Source of the DNA: Haematococcus lacustris | Lineage: Eukaryota > Chlorophyta > Chlorophyceae > Chlamydomonadales > Haematococcaceae | Direction of reading: 5' to 3' | DNA length: 64,000 bases | Assembly (NCBI GenBank): GCA_030144725.1 | Contig: JASKMD010000031.1 | Location: 10,773,097-10,837,096, forward strand | Part shown: positions 43,877-56,311 of the stretch, piece after piece | Layout of the letters: each line of letters starts with the position of its first letter | Position numbering within the stretch: position 1 is the first letter of the stretch | Program-made: the position numbers and the translations under genes | Notes under the pieces: model-generated | Told to the model about the DNA's origin: nothing | Databases searched by the model: none | What the model saw: the letters and a program-made list of their open reading frames with translations, nothing else

Positions 43877-46800
43877 ATGCTGGGCAAGGGCCTAAGTGCA
43901 GGGCGAAAAGGTTTGGGTCGGGTGCCTCCCTCTCATCACATCGCCGCCCGGCCAGGTTGTCTGCCCGCCGCTCCGCAGCTGTCAATCCCCCAGATAGGTG
44001 CGGCGCGCACAGCCCAGCACCCCGCTACCCTGTCGCCCAGCCTTTCTTCCGCCGCGACCCAGCCTAAACTCGCTCGCCCGCTTCTCTCCGCCCCGCGACT
44101 CGGCCGCGAAGGAGCAGACCGCCATACACCTGCCCTCACCTCACCTCCCACAGACCCCCTCCTCACCCCCTCTACGCCTGCCTCCCCCCACGCCTCCCTT
44201 CCCGACACAGCCGTTCAAGCCTTCCTGCATCTGTCACCTGCTGCACAGCACCAGCCCCCCTGGCCAGCAGCACTGACATCTCCACCCAGCACCACCCCCA
44301 AGAAGCAGCTCAACACAACCTTGGCCCGCAGGCAGCAGCGCTCCTTGAGTGTGCAAGCAGCCAGGCAGGCGCCTGAGCTGCAGCCACCCACTCTTAAGCC
44401 GCTAGCATCACGGCCTTCCCAGCCCAGCCATCAGGTGCGGCACCAGCCACTGCGCTCCACACTGCCCTGCGCACTGCCCTGCGCACTGCCCTCAACACTG
44501 CCCTCCGCACTGCCCTTAGCACTGCGCTCAACACTGCCCTCAACACTGCCCTCAACACTGCCCTCAACGTACCTGGCCGACCAGGTTCAGGTGCAAGACC
44601 CTGACATCACAGTGGCAAAGGCTGCCAGCTTCACAGCCGGCCATGCAAGCGAGGCAGTGCTCGGTGCCACGGCCTCAGCTGCTCATGCTGTGAATGCCAG
44701 CGGCACAGCAGCCAAGGTGGAACACGCCAGCACCCCAGCATCTGACGGCGGTGGTGACGGTGCAGCTGCTGCTGGCCGGGGTCCAAGCTGTGACCAGGGT
44801 GTGAGGAGGAGGCTGGGCCCTGCGGCAGGGCGGCAGCAGCTGGGGAGGCAGTCTGGTGCAGCCACCAACATGCAGCCCAGTAAAGGGTCAGCCAGAGCAG
44901 CGTCAGAGAGCAAGCAGGCCAGGAGCGCAAGTGCTCAGAGGAGGTTGGCAGTGCTGGATGCGGGAGTGGAGGCAGGCAGGACCTTACTGCTGGCAGGGGA
45001 GACAGAGGCAGAGGCAGCCGGGGCGCCAGAGGGAAGGTCAGCAGCCAGGGTGCCCCCCGCTGCTCAGCTACTCCCAGAGGAGGCTGTTGCACACTCTGCA
45101 GCAGCAGCAGCACCAACAGCACCTGCAGCACCTGCAGCAGCAGCAGCAGCAGCAGCAGCAGAACCGGGTATCACAGCAGCAGCCACAGCAAAGCCACCAG
45201 CACCTCTGGGGACAGCAGCAGGGGAGCTGGCGGCGGCAGCAGGACCCATGTCAGTGGCAGGAAGAGGAGCAGCGGGGCAGCAGGACTCTGTGGCAATGGC
45301 AGCAGGGGCTGCTGGCATGAGCGCTGAGGAGTGTGTACAGAAGGGGGCCCAGGCACTGCTCCCGCCCCTACCCCCTAGCCTCGGCTGTCAGTCCCAGGCT
45401 GCAGGAGCGCCTGCCTCCTTGGTTGAGGTCAGCACGGCGGCAGGCCATCAGGCCCTGCACCTGTCTGCCCTCACAGAGCCCATCACGGCCGGCACAGCAG
45501 CGCCTCGTCAGAGAGGAGGGCAGCCGGCTGAGGAGCAGCAGGGAGCAGACACTGGCGGTGAGGCAGCACCTGGGGCAGCACACCAGGCACAGTCAGTCGG
45601 CCAAGCTTTCACACCGCCACCCTCAGCTGAGCCGCCCCCTGCAGCAGCCGGCCAGCTTGTCTGCCGCCAGACCCTCACAGCAGGGCCGCCTCAGCAGCCT
45701 GCTGGCGCTGCACCTGCCCAGCCACCCCCCGCCACAGCCCATGGAGCGCCTCCCAGCCCCTCCCCCCCAGCCACCCTGCCCCTAGATCCCACCCACTTGC
45801 GAGTTGACAGGAGCTGTGCAGCGCCGCTGCTGCCAGAGCCGGACTTGCCAGCCGAGCCCGCCGCCCTCAGAGCCACTGTGGTTAAGCCCAAGGGCGTCGG
45901 GCTGCTGGCTGCGAGTCTGAGTAAGTGCCTGGGCCCTGGCATGGGGGCGCATGGCTGTATTCATGCCCCTTTGATCCCTGAGCTGCCGCTGAGCCTCTTG
46001 GACAAGACTGCATGCTCAGACTGCCATGCCACCAGCTGATGCGGTGCGGGTGCCACCCAAAGTGACCTGTCTTGGACCTGACTGGGCTTTCCTGCTTGCT
46101 TGGCGTCATGTGGCCTGGACAGCGTCTGGGCAGTGCCAGTGTCACGTTGATGAGGGTCAGACCCAGCCGCTGGTGATTGCCAGTTCCAGGGGCAGGGCCA
46201 GTCCCAGGGGCAGGGCCAGGGGCAGGGCCGACACCAGCACACTATGGCCAATATAGCAGAGCATCTGCACAGCCCTGCCCAGCAGAGCTTGCTTGCTGGC
46301 CGCAGGCGTGCTGGGTGCGACCCACTGGACCCCTCTGTTCACCACCCCGCCCTCCCTCCGCCTCAGCACCTCCTTACCCCAGCCCGGCCACCCCCACCCA
46401 CCCCTAGACCTCCACCACCCAACAACCATCCGCCCACCAAGCCCAGGGCAGGCCGAGCCCAGCCTGCTGCAGCCCGCCAGGCCAGCCAGCTGCCTGGTGC
46501 TGCCGCTGCTGAAGCCCTGGCTGGCGCTGGAGGAGGGGCACGGCAGGGCGGGCGCTGGGGGGGAGGGGGCTGAGGGTGTGCTGCCCAGGCGCCACCGGCC
46601 CTGGGACGCCCTTGAGGGGGCTGGGACCCCAGGCTCCCCCTCACCCCTCCCCTCGCCCCCTGCACCCCTGTGCCCTCAGAGGCGCTCCCCTGGTGCCAGT
46701 GGCTGCGCTGGTGCGGCCGGCTCTGCGGGAAGGGAGGCGGGAGGGGCCTTGCCTGCTGGTGTCGAGGCAGGGGCAGGGGCAGGGGCAGGGGCAGCAGGGG

Positions 46801-47477
46801 CCCAAGGAGGGGGGGATGAGGGGGCACCTGGCAGGCCGGCCTCAACGTCCACTGTGTTGAATGGCGTCCATGATGATGATGATGGAGCTGAGCTGGGGCA
46901 GCCAGGGGTGATGTCAGGGGGTGATGTCACTGCACCCCACCCACCGACCTCCCCACTGCTCCCCCACTCACCCCCAGGCGCACCAATGGCCCAGTGCAGG
47001 GCACATGTGGCCAGCCCGGCTGGACAGCCTGGGCTGCAAGGAACTGCTGAGCTTGAGCCTGAGCCCGAGCCTGAGCCGGGGCCGGGGCCGGGGCCGGGGC
47101 CTAGCAGGGTGCGTGGTGCTGCTGTAGGTGTAGAGTCTGAGGTGTGTGGTGTCCAACGTGAGGTTGGTGCCGAACCCCTTGAGAGGCCGCGGGGGGAGCC
47201 AGGTGCGGGACCCACCTCAGCCGGGGTGCCCCTCCAAGGCTGGCTTGACCCAGGCCCTGGCGCCCAGCTGGCTGCTGCTGCTGCCCACTCAGCGTGGGGT
47301 GAGCAGGACGAGCTGTTCCTGGCCATCTGCCAAGACACTGGCCTGCAGCTGGCGGAGCTGTTGGCTGATTGCTGGAGCTTGTCGCGCTTGCATGGGGGCC
47401 GGGGGGTACCGGGGGGAGAGGGCAGTGCAGCATGTGGTATGGATGAGTGGAGCGTGTTGAAGGAGCTGTGCACATGA
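43877..47477 (+). CDS. Ala/Pro/Gln-rich low-complexity protein of unknown function (about 1071 aa)
   Basis: Two plus-strand exons, 43877-45920 (donor GTAAGT) and 46306-47477 (acceptor CCGCAG, stop TGA), which join in frame to exactly 1072 codons. The Met at 43877 starts MLGKGLSAGRKGLGRVPPS; the frame is open a little further upstream, so an earlier start is possible. There is no recognisable domain. Features: a 12-bp tandem repeat (ACTGCCCTCAAC type, 44451-44565) read as STLPSTLP, poly-Ala from CAG runs at 45100-45160, an EPEPEPGPGPGP run near 47060, and a less biased C-terminus, DELFLAICQDTGLQLAELLA, that may be helical. A TGTAA lies at 47951-47955. Long compositional bias of this kind is common in chlorophyte regulatory proteins; no function is claimed. 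Confidence 0.6.
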
Positions 47478-47984
47478 GCAGGTGTGCGGGGCTCTGCAGC
47501 CTGGCCCGTGTCCCTGGCTGGCTGTGGCACCACCTGGTGCCTGATCAGGCTCAGTGCCCCGGTGAAGAGAGAGGGGGAGGCAGACAGAGCTGGGGTGTGG
47601 CCTGAGCAGGCAACAGCCATACCCTTGATACCCCAAATAGGGATCAAGCTCAGGCTGGCTGTGGCCTGGGCAGGCATGCATCATGCATCAAGCATGGCCG
47701 TGCTGTTGCCTGGGTTGTTAGCTGTGTCAGCTCAGACTCTGTCAGCTCAGACTGTGGCAGCTTTGGCATAGCCGTGTCGCAGCACAGTCCGCAAGGGGAC
47801 CAATGCATAGCGCGAGGAGCCATTTGAAATGTTGCAAACGCTGTACATAGTGCGGTAACAATAAACAACCTGGTGCACGGCCAGTCCCTTGGGCAGGCTG
47901 CGTGTCAGGCAGCCTCATGATGCCACACCATGGGAAGCACGCTCTGTGGCTGTAACTTGTGAACTGCGAATGTAGCGTCACAAG

Positions 47985-48259
47985 CCGCAGCTTAGCCCAC
48001 CAAGGGCAAAGGCAAGGGCAAGGGTGCCAAAGCCAAGCCAACACCACAGCCAGGCAGGTGGCTGGACAGGGACTGCAACGCAGCGCTGAACATGCAGCGC
48101 ATTGGGGAGAGCAGGTGGCGGCTGCTGGAGCTGTGCTACTGGCCAGACCAGGGAGCGCTGCCAGCCAAGGGCAAGGAGTACCCTGACCTGGGCTACAAGC
48201 GGCTGCGAAACAAGCCACCAAAGGCCCAGCAGCAGCAGCAACAGCCTGCTGAGGCATAG
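47985..48259 (+). pseudogene. Fanzor C-terminal fragment, copy B (5'-truncated)
   Basis: Open to a natural TAG stop at 48257. Encodes KGKGKGKGAKAKPTPQPGRW, then the RuvC-III motif WLDRDCNAALNMQRIGESRW, then LELCYWPDQGALPAKGKEY and LGYKRLRNKPPKAQ. Compared with copy D it keeps CAG (Gln) where D has a premature TAG. Everything upstream of the Lys-rich linker is missing. It begins immediately after the probable 3' end of the preceding gene. Confidence 0.8.
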
Positions 48260-48530
48260 TAGTGGGTGCCCCCCCCCTTCTTGAGCTGTCATCAGCTTAC
48301 ATTAGTGCATGTTTTGTCATGCCAACTTTACACGATAGTCCTGACGGGTCAGGCAATAATGTAGGTGGTAGGCGGCTCATGTGCCATGTGCACTGGGTTT
48401 ACTCCACACAGCTCAACAACACCATTTGAGTCGGGCCACTATTGCCCACTAGTATATTCCCGCTAGTGGCTGCTAGTGGCCACTACTGGTCCGGCTCAAA
48501 TGGAGGCCCTAGTGAGGGACAAGGGAGCTG
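48260..48530 (+). ncRNA. Candidate Fanzor guide-RNA scaffold / element right end, copy B
   Basis: Follows the Fanzor stop codon and is nearly identical to the segment after copy D (59511-59770); similarity stops near 48530. It includes a long hairpin with arms 48422-48452 and 48473-48503 (26 of 31 positions pair) around a 20-nt loop. In TnpB and Fanzor loci the guide-RNA scaffold overlaps the 3' end of the gene and runs to the element's right end, which is why this is proposed. Transcription is not shown by sequence. Confidence 0.4.
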
Positions 48531-51229
48531 TACCATGTGAATCACTCAGGCAAATTAGTAACAGCATTTTTTTGATTTTCGGCCTGAGATTTTGTACCTA
48601 ACCCGGTAATGTGTTTGTAAGAATGGGGTTTGAACTAAAATTCATAAATATGCGTGGTTGGTGAGATATCGCTGAGGTGATGAATTATACCACTCGGTGT
48701 GGTGCAGTACTGCACAATGGGGTGTAATGAAGTAGTGCGCTAGTTACAAGTGCTGTACTGCACCATGAGAAGCGGATGAGATTTTAAGAAACAACAATTG
48801 TCAAACCATTAAAAAACCAATGAATTACCAACATAACTACTTTGTTTCCTCATAATACTACTAGACTGAATATGGTGAAGTTTTCCACGCTGAGATTTGG
48901 TGCAACTCTGCAGCATTAGGTATGGTGCAGTACTGCACTGCAAGGAGTAGCTTAAAGAAGGGATACCTAAATAATAATGATATAAATCCGGAATTTGACT
49001 AACTGCTACGAGATTATTCATGATGATGGTGGCCATGGAACAAAAGTCTCATTCCGAGGCGAATCGTTTACAAAAAACACCCCCTCAAAATCGCTAGTTG
49101 TGCATTAATTTGCGTGTGTGATACGTTCAGATGTTTATATGAAAACGGGGGGAATTGGGGAAAATGGGGAAGAACAGCACGGCAAGGATGAACAGCTGCA
49201 TGGAGCGGTGACTACGCAACCACTGCTCAAGACGGATCCCTTATTGTCACTCTCCCGGTTACCCCTCTTACCCTCCCCTCTCCTTTCTAGCCCTCCTAGC
49301 TCCATCCTTTTGCGTCTCTAGCTCCTCCGCTTCTCTGACTCCTCCGCTTCTCGAGGTCTCTCCCCCTCTCCCTTTATCTCCCTTCCCCTGCCCTCTCTAA
49401 GTTCTTTCTCTCCTTGGTAGTTCTCCTTCTCTTTCCCTTTTTCTCTGTTCTCTACTTAGTCTTTTACCTTTGGAGGTTGGCTTGTATCCACCCAAGCCCT
49501 ATCTCCTTAGTGTAACAACTACTACTACTACTACTCACACCCTCCCAACCCGAGCCCCTCCCTCCCAACCCAACCCACCTCCACCCAGCCCCGCCTTTCC
49601 ACCCGCCCTCCCACCCCCTCCCACCCCTGTTTTACTCACCGAAGGCTGGCTATCTGCACTGCCCTAGCGACCTGAAAACCATTGCAAGGAGGGCTGAGGA
49701 TGTTGCCCATTAGGTGCAGGCCGAGAATGAGATGCTGCTTCAGGTGTGTGGGTTAAGGGTGATGCTGGCTGGGTTCGGTTCCCAGCCTCGGTTCAGGATG
49801 GCCAAATCATCAGTACTGCTCACGAAGGGGTCAAGCAACGCTCCAGCGTCGTGTATTTTCGTGCATGTGTGGAGCGTGTTACATCATTTTGGCATGCCAT
49901 GTGAGTCATTTTCACCGCTGCGACTGTCTCTCACTGCGTGCAGGTGCTACTGGGCCAGGTCGGTCGCGGCGGTCTCTCGCGACGAGGCCCGCATGAGCAA
50001 ACAATGCATAGATTTGACAGTATTTGATTGTACGGCACACAAAACATAACCACGTGGCTGAGACGCAGCGTCGTTTTGATTACCAGGGGTATGTTCTATC
50101 TTAGTTGGGACCGGCAGCCCAGAACTCCCGTCGTTGTCGCACGTGTTTACATTAAGCGCCGATCTGGGCACCTCCCAGCAACCCTGGGACCTCCCATCAA
50201 GATTACCAATAACAGTGACATGTTACGTTACGATCCGGACTCTTATCTGAGTTGTCAGGCCGCACACAGGTACCCAGCAAGCAAACGTCGATGGCCTGTT
50301 ATAGCGCACTAAAACCACCACGACCTTACACTCTAGCATGTGCGCATTGCCACTTCGACTCCCTCTTCTCGACACATACACAGACACGTCGCTGCCACAC
50401 ACCCCGCAGCCACACATCACTCGCTCTCCAAACACATGTCAGCCACCTAAGGCTCCTCTCCTGGCTGCTCGTCCGCCTCTTTCTCCGTCACACAAAGGCA
50501 CACATCACCCGCCCGCCCAGATGCCAACCTCCTCGCATTGCCTCACATCCAACCTTCTCACACTGCCTGTTTAGCTGGCCAGCCCTACCACCTGCCACCG
50601 GTCAATGAAGCTCTTACCAGGCTGCTTCAGTGTTCTTTTTTAAATGTTTTACACCTTTAACAGCATGACTATCATTTTCATTACATGCTGCAACATTCTT
50701 TGCCAAACGCATACCAAACCGCAGATCCCATGCACCATATACCTCCCTGATGTATATCCACGCCATTTAACTACCCAAGCCCGCCCGGCACATGGGGCTG
50801 CAGCAGAGCTCACACCCCCAACCATGCATGATTGGCATCGGATCCAACGGGCATCGGATCCAAAGTGAAGCATGCTGCCAGGTTTTTGCATGGCCCAACA
50901 TGGCATTGCTGGCATGGCACATGAGCATGGTGCATGTGCCCTTTGCATGTGAGAACATGACCTTCCTCAAGCTGCCCCTGGCTGCCCCCTCGCTTAACCA
51001 GGCTCAATTGCGCCAGTGTTGCAAGAAATGGCCACATGTTTCAATCTAGTTCACCGGTGGAACTGCTGTGACAAACCATGACATGACATGACATGACATG
51101 CACAGTCTGCCTGCAAGTGCACAGAGACACACCGCATGGAAGATGAGGATGGGCACATGCCTCAAGCCAGCCTACTGGCAGTACCCCATCCACACCTGAC
51201 CCGACACCCCCAGATCAGTTAGCTCACAT
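48531..51229. other. Intergenic; no gene recognised
   Basis: AT-richer to about 49130, with perfect palindromes GTGCAGTACTGCAC at 48712-48725 and 48925-48938 and a near copy at 48750-48763. A pyrimidine-rich tract runs from 49240 to 49460. No spliced gene or RNA gene was recognised to 51230. Confidence 0.45.
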
Positions 51230-51550
51230 GCTTTGCTCACTGGCACTGCCTCCCAGTGGGACCCAGCCACCCAGCACAACATACAACCCCAGGTGCGCCC
51301 CAGGTGCTTTGCAGGTCTGTGTGGCAGCAGTAACCCTCGGTATGAGCCAACCACGCACCGCACTGACAGGCACCCCCTGAGTAGTGAGCTCCGTGCTTTG
51401 CTGTTGGCAGTGCCCCCAGGCGAAAACCAATCACACCCCATACCACAACCCCAGCATTGTATAGAACCGACCCCATGTGCCAGGTGGTTTGCAGGTCTCT
51501 GTCACCGCAGTGCCACTTGGTGGGGACCCTATCACATGCCCCACACGCCG
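51230..51550. repeat. Diverged tandem duplication, roughly 90-170 bp units
   Basis: Three echoes of a segment with TGCTTTGC, GGCAGTGCC and ACCCAGCCAC/ACCAATCAC motifs (starting near 51230, 51395 and 51505), together with two copies of CAGGTGCTTTGCAGGTCTGT or its variant (51302 and 51480). Divergence is considerable. Confidence 0.55.
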
Positions 51551-52137
51551 CCCTGGCGGTCCCTCCCTCAATATGATTGCCACAGTGTGTGGTGGGTATG
51601 GTTGGTGTGATGTGTGTACGCAATTTAATTCGTAAGCACATCACAATGACCATCCACGTCACACGTTTGACAGGCACAGAGTGAAGGCAGGGGCTGGTCA
51701 GCCCTGGCAGCCGCCCACACGGCGCAGCCCCCGAGTCAGCAGCTGCTCCAGCACACCCGACAGCACCAGCACCAGTGGCTATCCCAGCATCTGGCATCAC
51801 ATAGCGTGGGGTTAGTTGAGCCCTAGCCCTTACCCTAGCCCTTACCCCAACCCCTATGCTTTATGGACATCCGACTGCGAGCCTCTGTTCGAATGTCCCT
51901 ACCTACCAAGAAATTGGCTCTCTCCCAGGATTTGAACCCAGGGTGTGCATGGGCATATCAAGCACTGTAGCATGTGCTGCAGCCTTAGCATCTATATGGA
52001 GACGAGGTGTGATGTGATGTGCATGGCATGCTCCATGTGCATGTGCACAACCATGCAAGCAACCATGCGGGGAGTGCATGCAGCGGCGGGCGGGCGGGCG
52101 GGCGGGCGGGCGGGCGGGCAGGCGAGCAGGCAGTTGC
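51551..52137. other. Intergenic; downstream of the next minus-strand gene
   Basis: No exon recognised. Contains a (GGGC)n run at 52086-52118 and a GGGTTCAAATCC box on the minus strand (near 51935-51950), discussed among the rejected items. Confidence 0.4.
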
Positions 52138-55100
52138 CTACACAGGCCCAGGCCAGCCCACCACACGGCACCCAGGGACTGCCACTGGGCGCCCCCCAGA
52201 CCCAGGCTGCCCGCCCTGCCCGCCCTGCCCCTGCCCCTGCCATGACCGCTGCCCTGCACTAGACGGGGACTTGCACACGGGGCTGCCGCCTTGAGCTCGC
52301 TCTCCCTCCCCCGCCCTCCCCCACTGCCCACCAGGCCCCGCCCCACCAGCACTGCCAGCACCCTCGTGCCGCCGCCCTGGCTCCAGCCGAGGGCCTGGGG
52401 GGCTGCTGCGCTCTACAGCAGCAGCCGGCTGTGGGCCACACCGGCCTCCACCCTCACTGGCGCCCAGCCCTGGGCCTGACACCCCTCCTGCCCTGCCTCC
52501 AGCCCAGCTCGCCAAGTTCAGCCCTCTGCCCAGGGACTTGCCCAGGGACCTGGCCAGAGTCAGGGGGGAGGCGCCCCCCGCTGGTGGGTCCTGGCCTTCC
52601 CCCGCACCAGGGTCCTCACCACCTACCCACCCTACCCTACCCACCCCTGCCCGACCCATGGACTTGCACCCGCCCCCTGCCCCAAGCAGCAGCCCATGGT
52701 CAGCGCTCGTTAGCCCCCTTCCCATGGCCCCTACCTTGCCTGACCCTGCCTGGCCCACAGCCAGCCCCCAGCCCACTGAGCAACGGCGCAGGCTGGCCCT
52801 GGCCTGAGGCCCTCGGCCTGCATACGGCAGACTGCCCACCACTGCCTGGCCAGAAAGCAAAGTGGACGGACGAGGGTTGGGGTAAGGCTCCTCTGGCGGC
52901 TCCACTTGGTTCATCCACTCCAGTGCTACACGGTCTGCCTCCTCCTCCTCCTGCTCGCTGTCATCCTCCAGCTGACCCGGGCCCCGCCCCCCTGCTTTCC
53001 CATCCCTCAGCAAGCTTGGGGGGGACCCTGAGCCATGGGCCCCCCTCTTCCCTCCCTCCCCTTCCTCCTCCCCCTCCTCTTCCTCCTCCCCCTCCCCCTC
53101 CTCCTCCTCTTCTAAGCCACTAAAGTCTGAGGCGTCGCCCCCGGCCACCCATTCGTAGCCGTGGGTCGGGCAGCTGAGGAGGGGAGGTGGGGGTGGGTGG
53201 GCACGACTGGGGAGGCCTGCTGCCTGCTGCAGCATCATTGGCATTGCGGCAGGAGGCTGGGGAGTTAAGGTAGGAGAGGGGAAGGAGGCGGGAGGTAGAG
53301 GGAGGTGGGGGTGGCTGCCCAAGGCCGTGTTGGGGGACTGAGGCTGAAGGCTGGCCTGGAATGAGGTGACTGGGTGAGCGGGGAGCCCACTGCCCAACAC
53401 CTTCGCTGTAGCTGCTAGGGAGTGAGGGAGTGAGGGTGGGGATGTGGGGGTGGGGGTGTGACGAGGCAGTGAGGGGGAGTGAGACGGGCTAGGGCGGCTA
53501 GCAGTGGTGGCCTCTGTTTGAAGGGGTGGCGGCTGCGTGCCTGTCCTCAGGTTAGGGCAGTTGTCTTCATCAGCTGTTGGCAGCTCCATGTGGTAACCCT
53601 GGAGGGGCAGATCAACACCAGGGTCAGGGTCATGGCAGGTAGGAGGGTCAAAGTCAGGACCAGGCCAGCTTAAAGTCAGGGCTGGGGCTCAGGATACGGT
53701 GGAGGGCCCCTCATCTGCCTGCCCTGCCCTCCCCACCCCTTCCCTGCCCTTCTCTGCCCTTCCTCCGCCCTGCCCCGCCCCGCCCCACCCCGCCCCACCC
53801 CGCCCCGCCCCGCCCCGCCCCGCCCCGCCCCGCCCCGCCCCGCCCCGCCCCGCCCCGCCCCGCCCCGCCCCGCCCCGCCCCGCCCCGCCCCGCCCCGCCC
53901 CGCCCCGCCCCGCCCCGCCCCGCCCCGCCCCGCCCCGCCCCGCCCCGCCCCGCCCCGCCCCGCCCCGCCCCGCCCCGCCCGCCCCCTCCTCCCCTTCCCC
54001 CCCTCCCCCGGTGTACCTGGTTGGCCAGTGATGCCGCGATGAGTTTGGCCAGCTCAGGGCGGCGGGGCAAGGACAGGCACTGTGTCACCAGGGCCCCCCC
54101 CTTCACCAGCCCGCACCCTTCCCGCGCCCCCGTCCCCTCCCCCTCCCCACCCCATGGCTCTCCACCCACCCCTACAGCCATTCCCAACTGCTGCTGCAGC
54201 TGTTGCTGTGGAGAGTCAGTGCTGACACCCATGTGGCTGAGCAGGGGAGCAGTGACCACTCCCTGCTGTTGCCCCTGCCCCTGGCCCTGCCCCTGCCCTT
54301 CTGCCGCATGCAGGTCCCTCCCCAGGCCATGGTGGGGCTGCCTCCATGCGGCCAGGGGCGGGGGTAGCCCCTCCTCCCCCTCTTCCTTAGCCAAGGCGTC
54401 CCGCCCCTGCCGGCCTGCTGACAGCCCCAGGGGGACCACCGCCTCACTCAGCAGCTCACCGCCCAGCGCCCAGCTGCTGCCCCACACGCGGCACCGCTGA
54501 CCCCGCTGACCCAGGCAGCTGTTGCGGCGCGCTGGGGGGGTCACCAGGCGGGTCACCAGGCCAGAGGCAGCAGGCCCCGGCACGCCCGGTGCAGCCCCTG
54601 CCCCTGCCTCCTCTGCCAGGGGGGGTGAGGGGGTGGGGAGGGGGCGGGTCCTGCCATCGCCACTCCGCCCGGACCCTGCGCTGGCAGTCTGCTGGCAGGC
54701 CTGGCTGCTGGGCAGGGATGCCTGCCTGGGATGGGGTGCAGCGGGAGGGGTGGTGGGCGGTGACCTGACCCCCCTGGGCCCGTCCTGCATGGCCTGGCTG
54801 CAGTGGGTAGGGGAGGTGGCAGCAGTGTGGGTGGGGCTGGGCAGGGGCAGGGCCTGGATGGCACCTTGGTCAGTGTTGGTGCTTTTGCGGGTGAGGCGAG
54901 TGGCAAACTGACTGAGTCTAGCGAGGGGCGAGGGTGAGGGGGCTGGGGGGACGGGGGAGGGGTGGGGGTGGGGCACTCTCTTTTGCTCAACTAGGCAATG
55001 GGATGGGTGGGCAGGGTGGGAGGCCGAGGAACCAGCGGTGGCGGAGGAGGACGCCGTTGGAGAGGAGAGAGGGTCAGCAGGGGCGGAAGGGGCAGTGGTG

Positions 55101-56311
55101 CGAGGGGAGGGTCTGGGAGGGGGTGGTACAATGGAGCTGCGTGGCTGCTGCAGCTCATGAGGAGGGCTGGAGTCAATGGCTGGCAGGGGGCCCTGTAGCT
55201 GGTCCAGGTCCAGGTCCAGGTCCAGGTGCAGAGGGAGTGCCAGCCTGCTGGGTCTGGCCCCTAGCTCTGCTGCAGCCCCTGCGCTGGACCTCTGCCCTGC
55301 TCCCTCACAATCCTTCTGCTCTTGCTCCTTCCTCATACCCTGACCCTCACCCTTTGCGGGACCCACCTCCCCCCCTTCAACCCCTGCTGACACAGGCTGC
55401 ACTTCATGGATAGTGGCAAGGCTGAGCTCGGATGGCTTGATGCGGCTCGACGCATGGCTCAGGCAGCACACGGCTGCCTCATCTCCATAGATGCACGAGC
55501 CCGAATGCACTGGCTGTGTCATGCCAACGGAGAGGGGCTGAAGGTGGTCAGAGGAAGGGGAGTGAGGGGGTGAGGGGGTGGGGGGGTGAGGGGGTGTCGC
55601 ACGGAACATGCCGCCCATAGCCCCACAATCGCTGATGGCAGCAGCAAGGGCGGTGTTGGGTGGTGGTGAGCCGGGAGATGGCAGAGAGGATGCGTGCTGG
55701 ATGCTTTGAGTTTCTCTGAAGTAGCTCGACACAGCGGGGAAGGAGCTCCTGCCATCGGAGCCGGGCAACAAAGGCCGGACAAGGGCGGGGGAGAGCTTGG
55801 CTAGTAGCTCGCATGTGCTCGCTCCCACGGCATCAGGAGTGCGGGTTGCTTCGGAGGAACGCTTCAATGCTCCAAAGGTCGTTGTCGGTCCCTGGAGCGA
55901 AGAGGCACACGTGACTACATCAGGTACAGCACAGCAGGCAATCACGACCCCTGCAGGGATGACCCCTGACTGGCAGAGTCGCAGCGTGCCAGTCGCGGGT
56001 GGTTCGTGAGCAGGCTCTCACCGCTTGTTGAATGCCACTTGAAACACGATGCAGCTTAGCTGCCGCTGGTGTTTTGGCGTCCTGAGGAACAAGCACAATT
56101 GCAAGCACAATTCTTTAAATGAGTGCTATTCGCTTCAAAGCCTACGGATGGCATCGTGGGCTGCAATGCCCACCGACTGTGAGGCGGCTGAGCGCCCGGC
56201 CGGGGTTACGATACCATCTTAGCTTACCTTGCACTCGATGTCTGGCTGCGCACCCCCACGAAGGCAGCTACTGAGCCAGCTGAGCCGGTTGTCATCGCTG
56301 CTGTGGAGCAT
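52138..56311 (-). CDS. Large Pro/Ser-rich protein of unknown function, four exons (about 1160 aa)
   Basis: Minus-strand exons 56311-56228 ([20 protein letters not shown], donor GTAAGC), 56081-56022 ([20 protein letters not shown]), 55891-54017 (starts [20 protein letters not shown], ends LIAASLANQ, donor GTACAC) and 53598-52138 (starts [14 protein letters not shown], stop TAG at 52140-52138). All four join in phase 0 with GT-AG borders. The first two exons and the start of the third are compositionally normal and may hold a small helical domain. The rest is Pro/Ser/Gly-rich, with one strongly acidic block ([18 protein letters not shown]) near 53100 and [11 protein letters not shown] beyond it. 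The third intron contains the CCCCG array. No known domain was recognised. The start may lie further upstream: an open stretch at about 56915-56800 (MSQLVPQVSHRHYELCSFAG) is a candidate extra 5' exon. Confidence 0.6.
53768..53980. repeat. (CCCCG)n pentanucleotide array in an intron
   Basis: About 42 units with two CCCCA variants at the left end, inside intron 3 of the minus-strand gene. The transcribed strand reads GGGGC, a strong G-quadruplex former. Confidence 0.95.

Noticed and set aside
51925..51965. tRNA gene on the minus strand (GGGTTCAAATCC box)
   Set aside because: The T-arm can pair, with wobbles, but the acceptor and anticodon stems do not form a convincing cloverleaf. Similar boxes at 15712, 39225 and 43746 also lack full tRNA structure.
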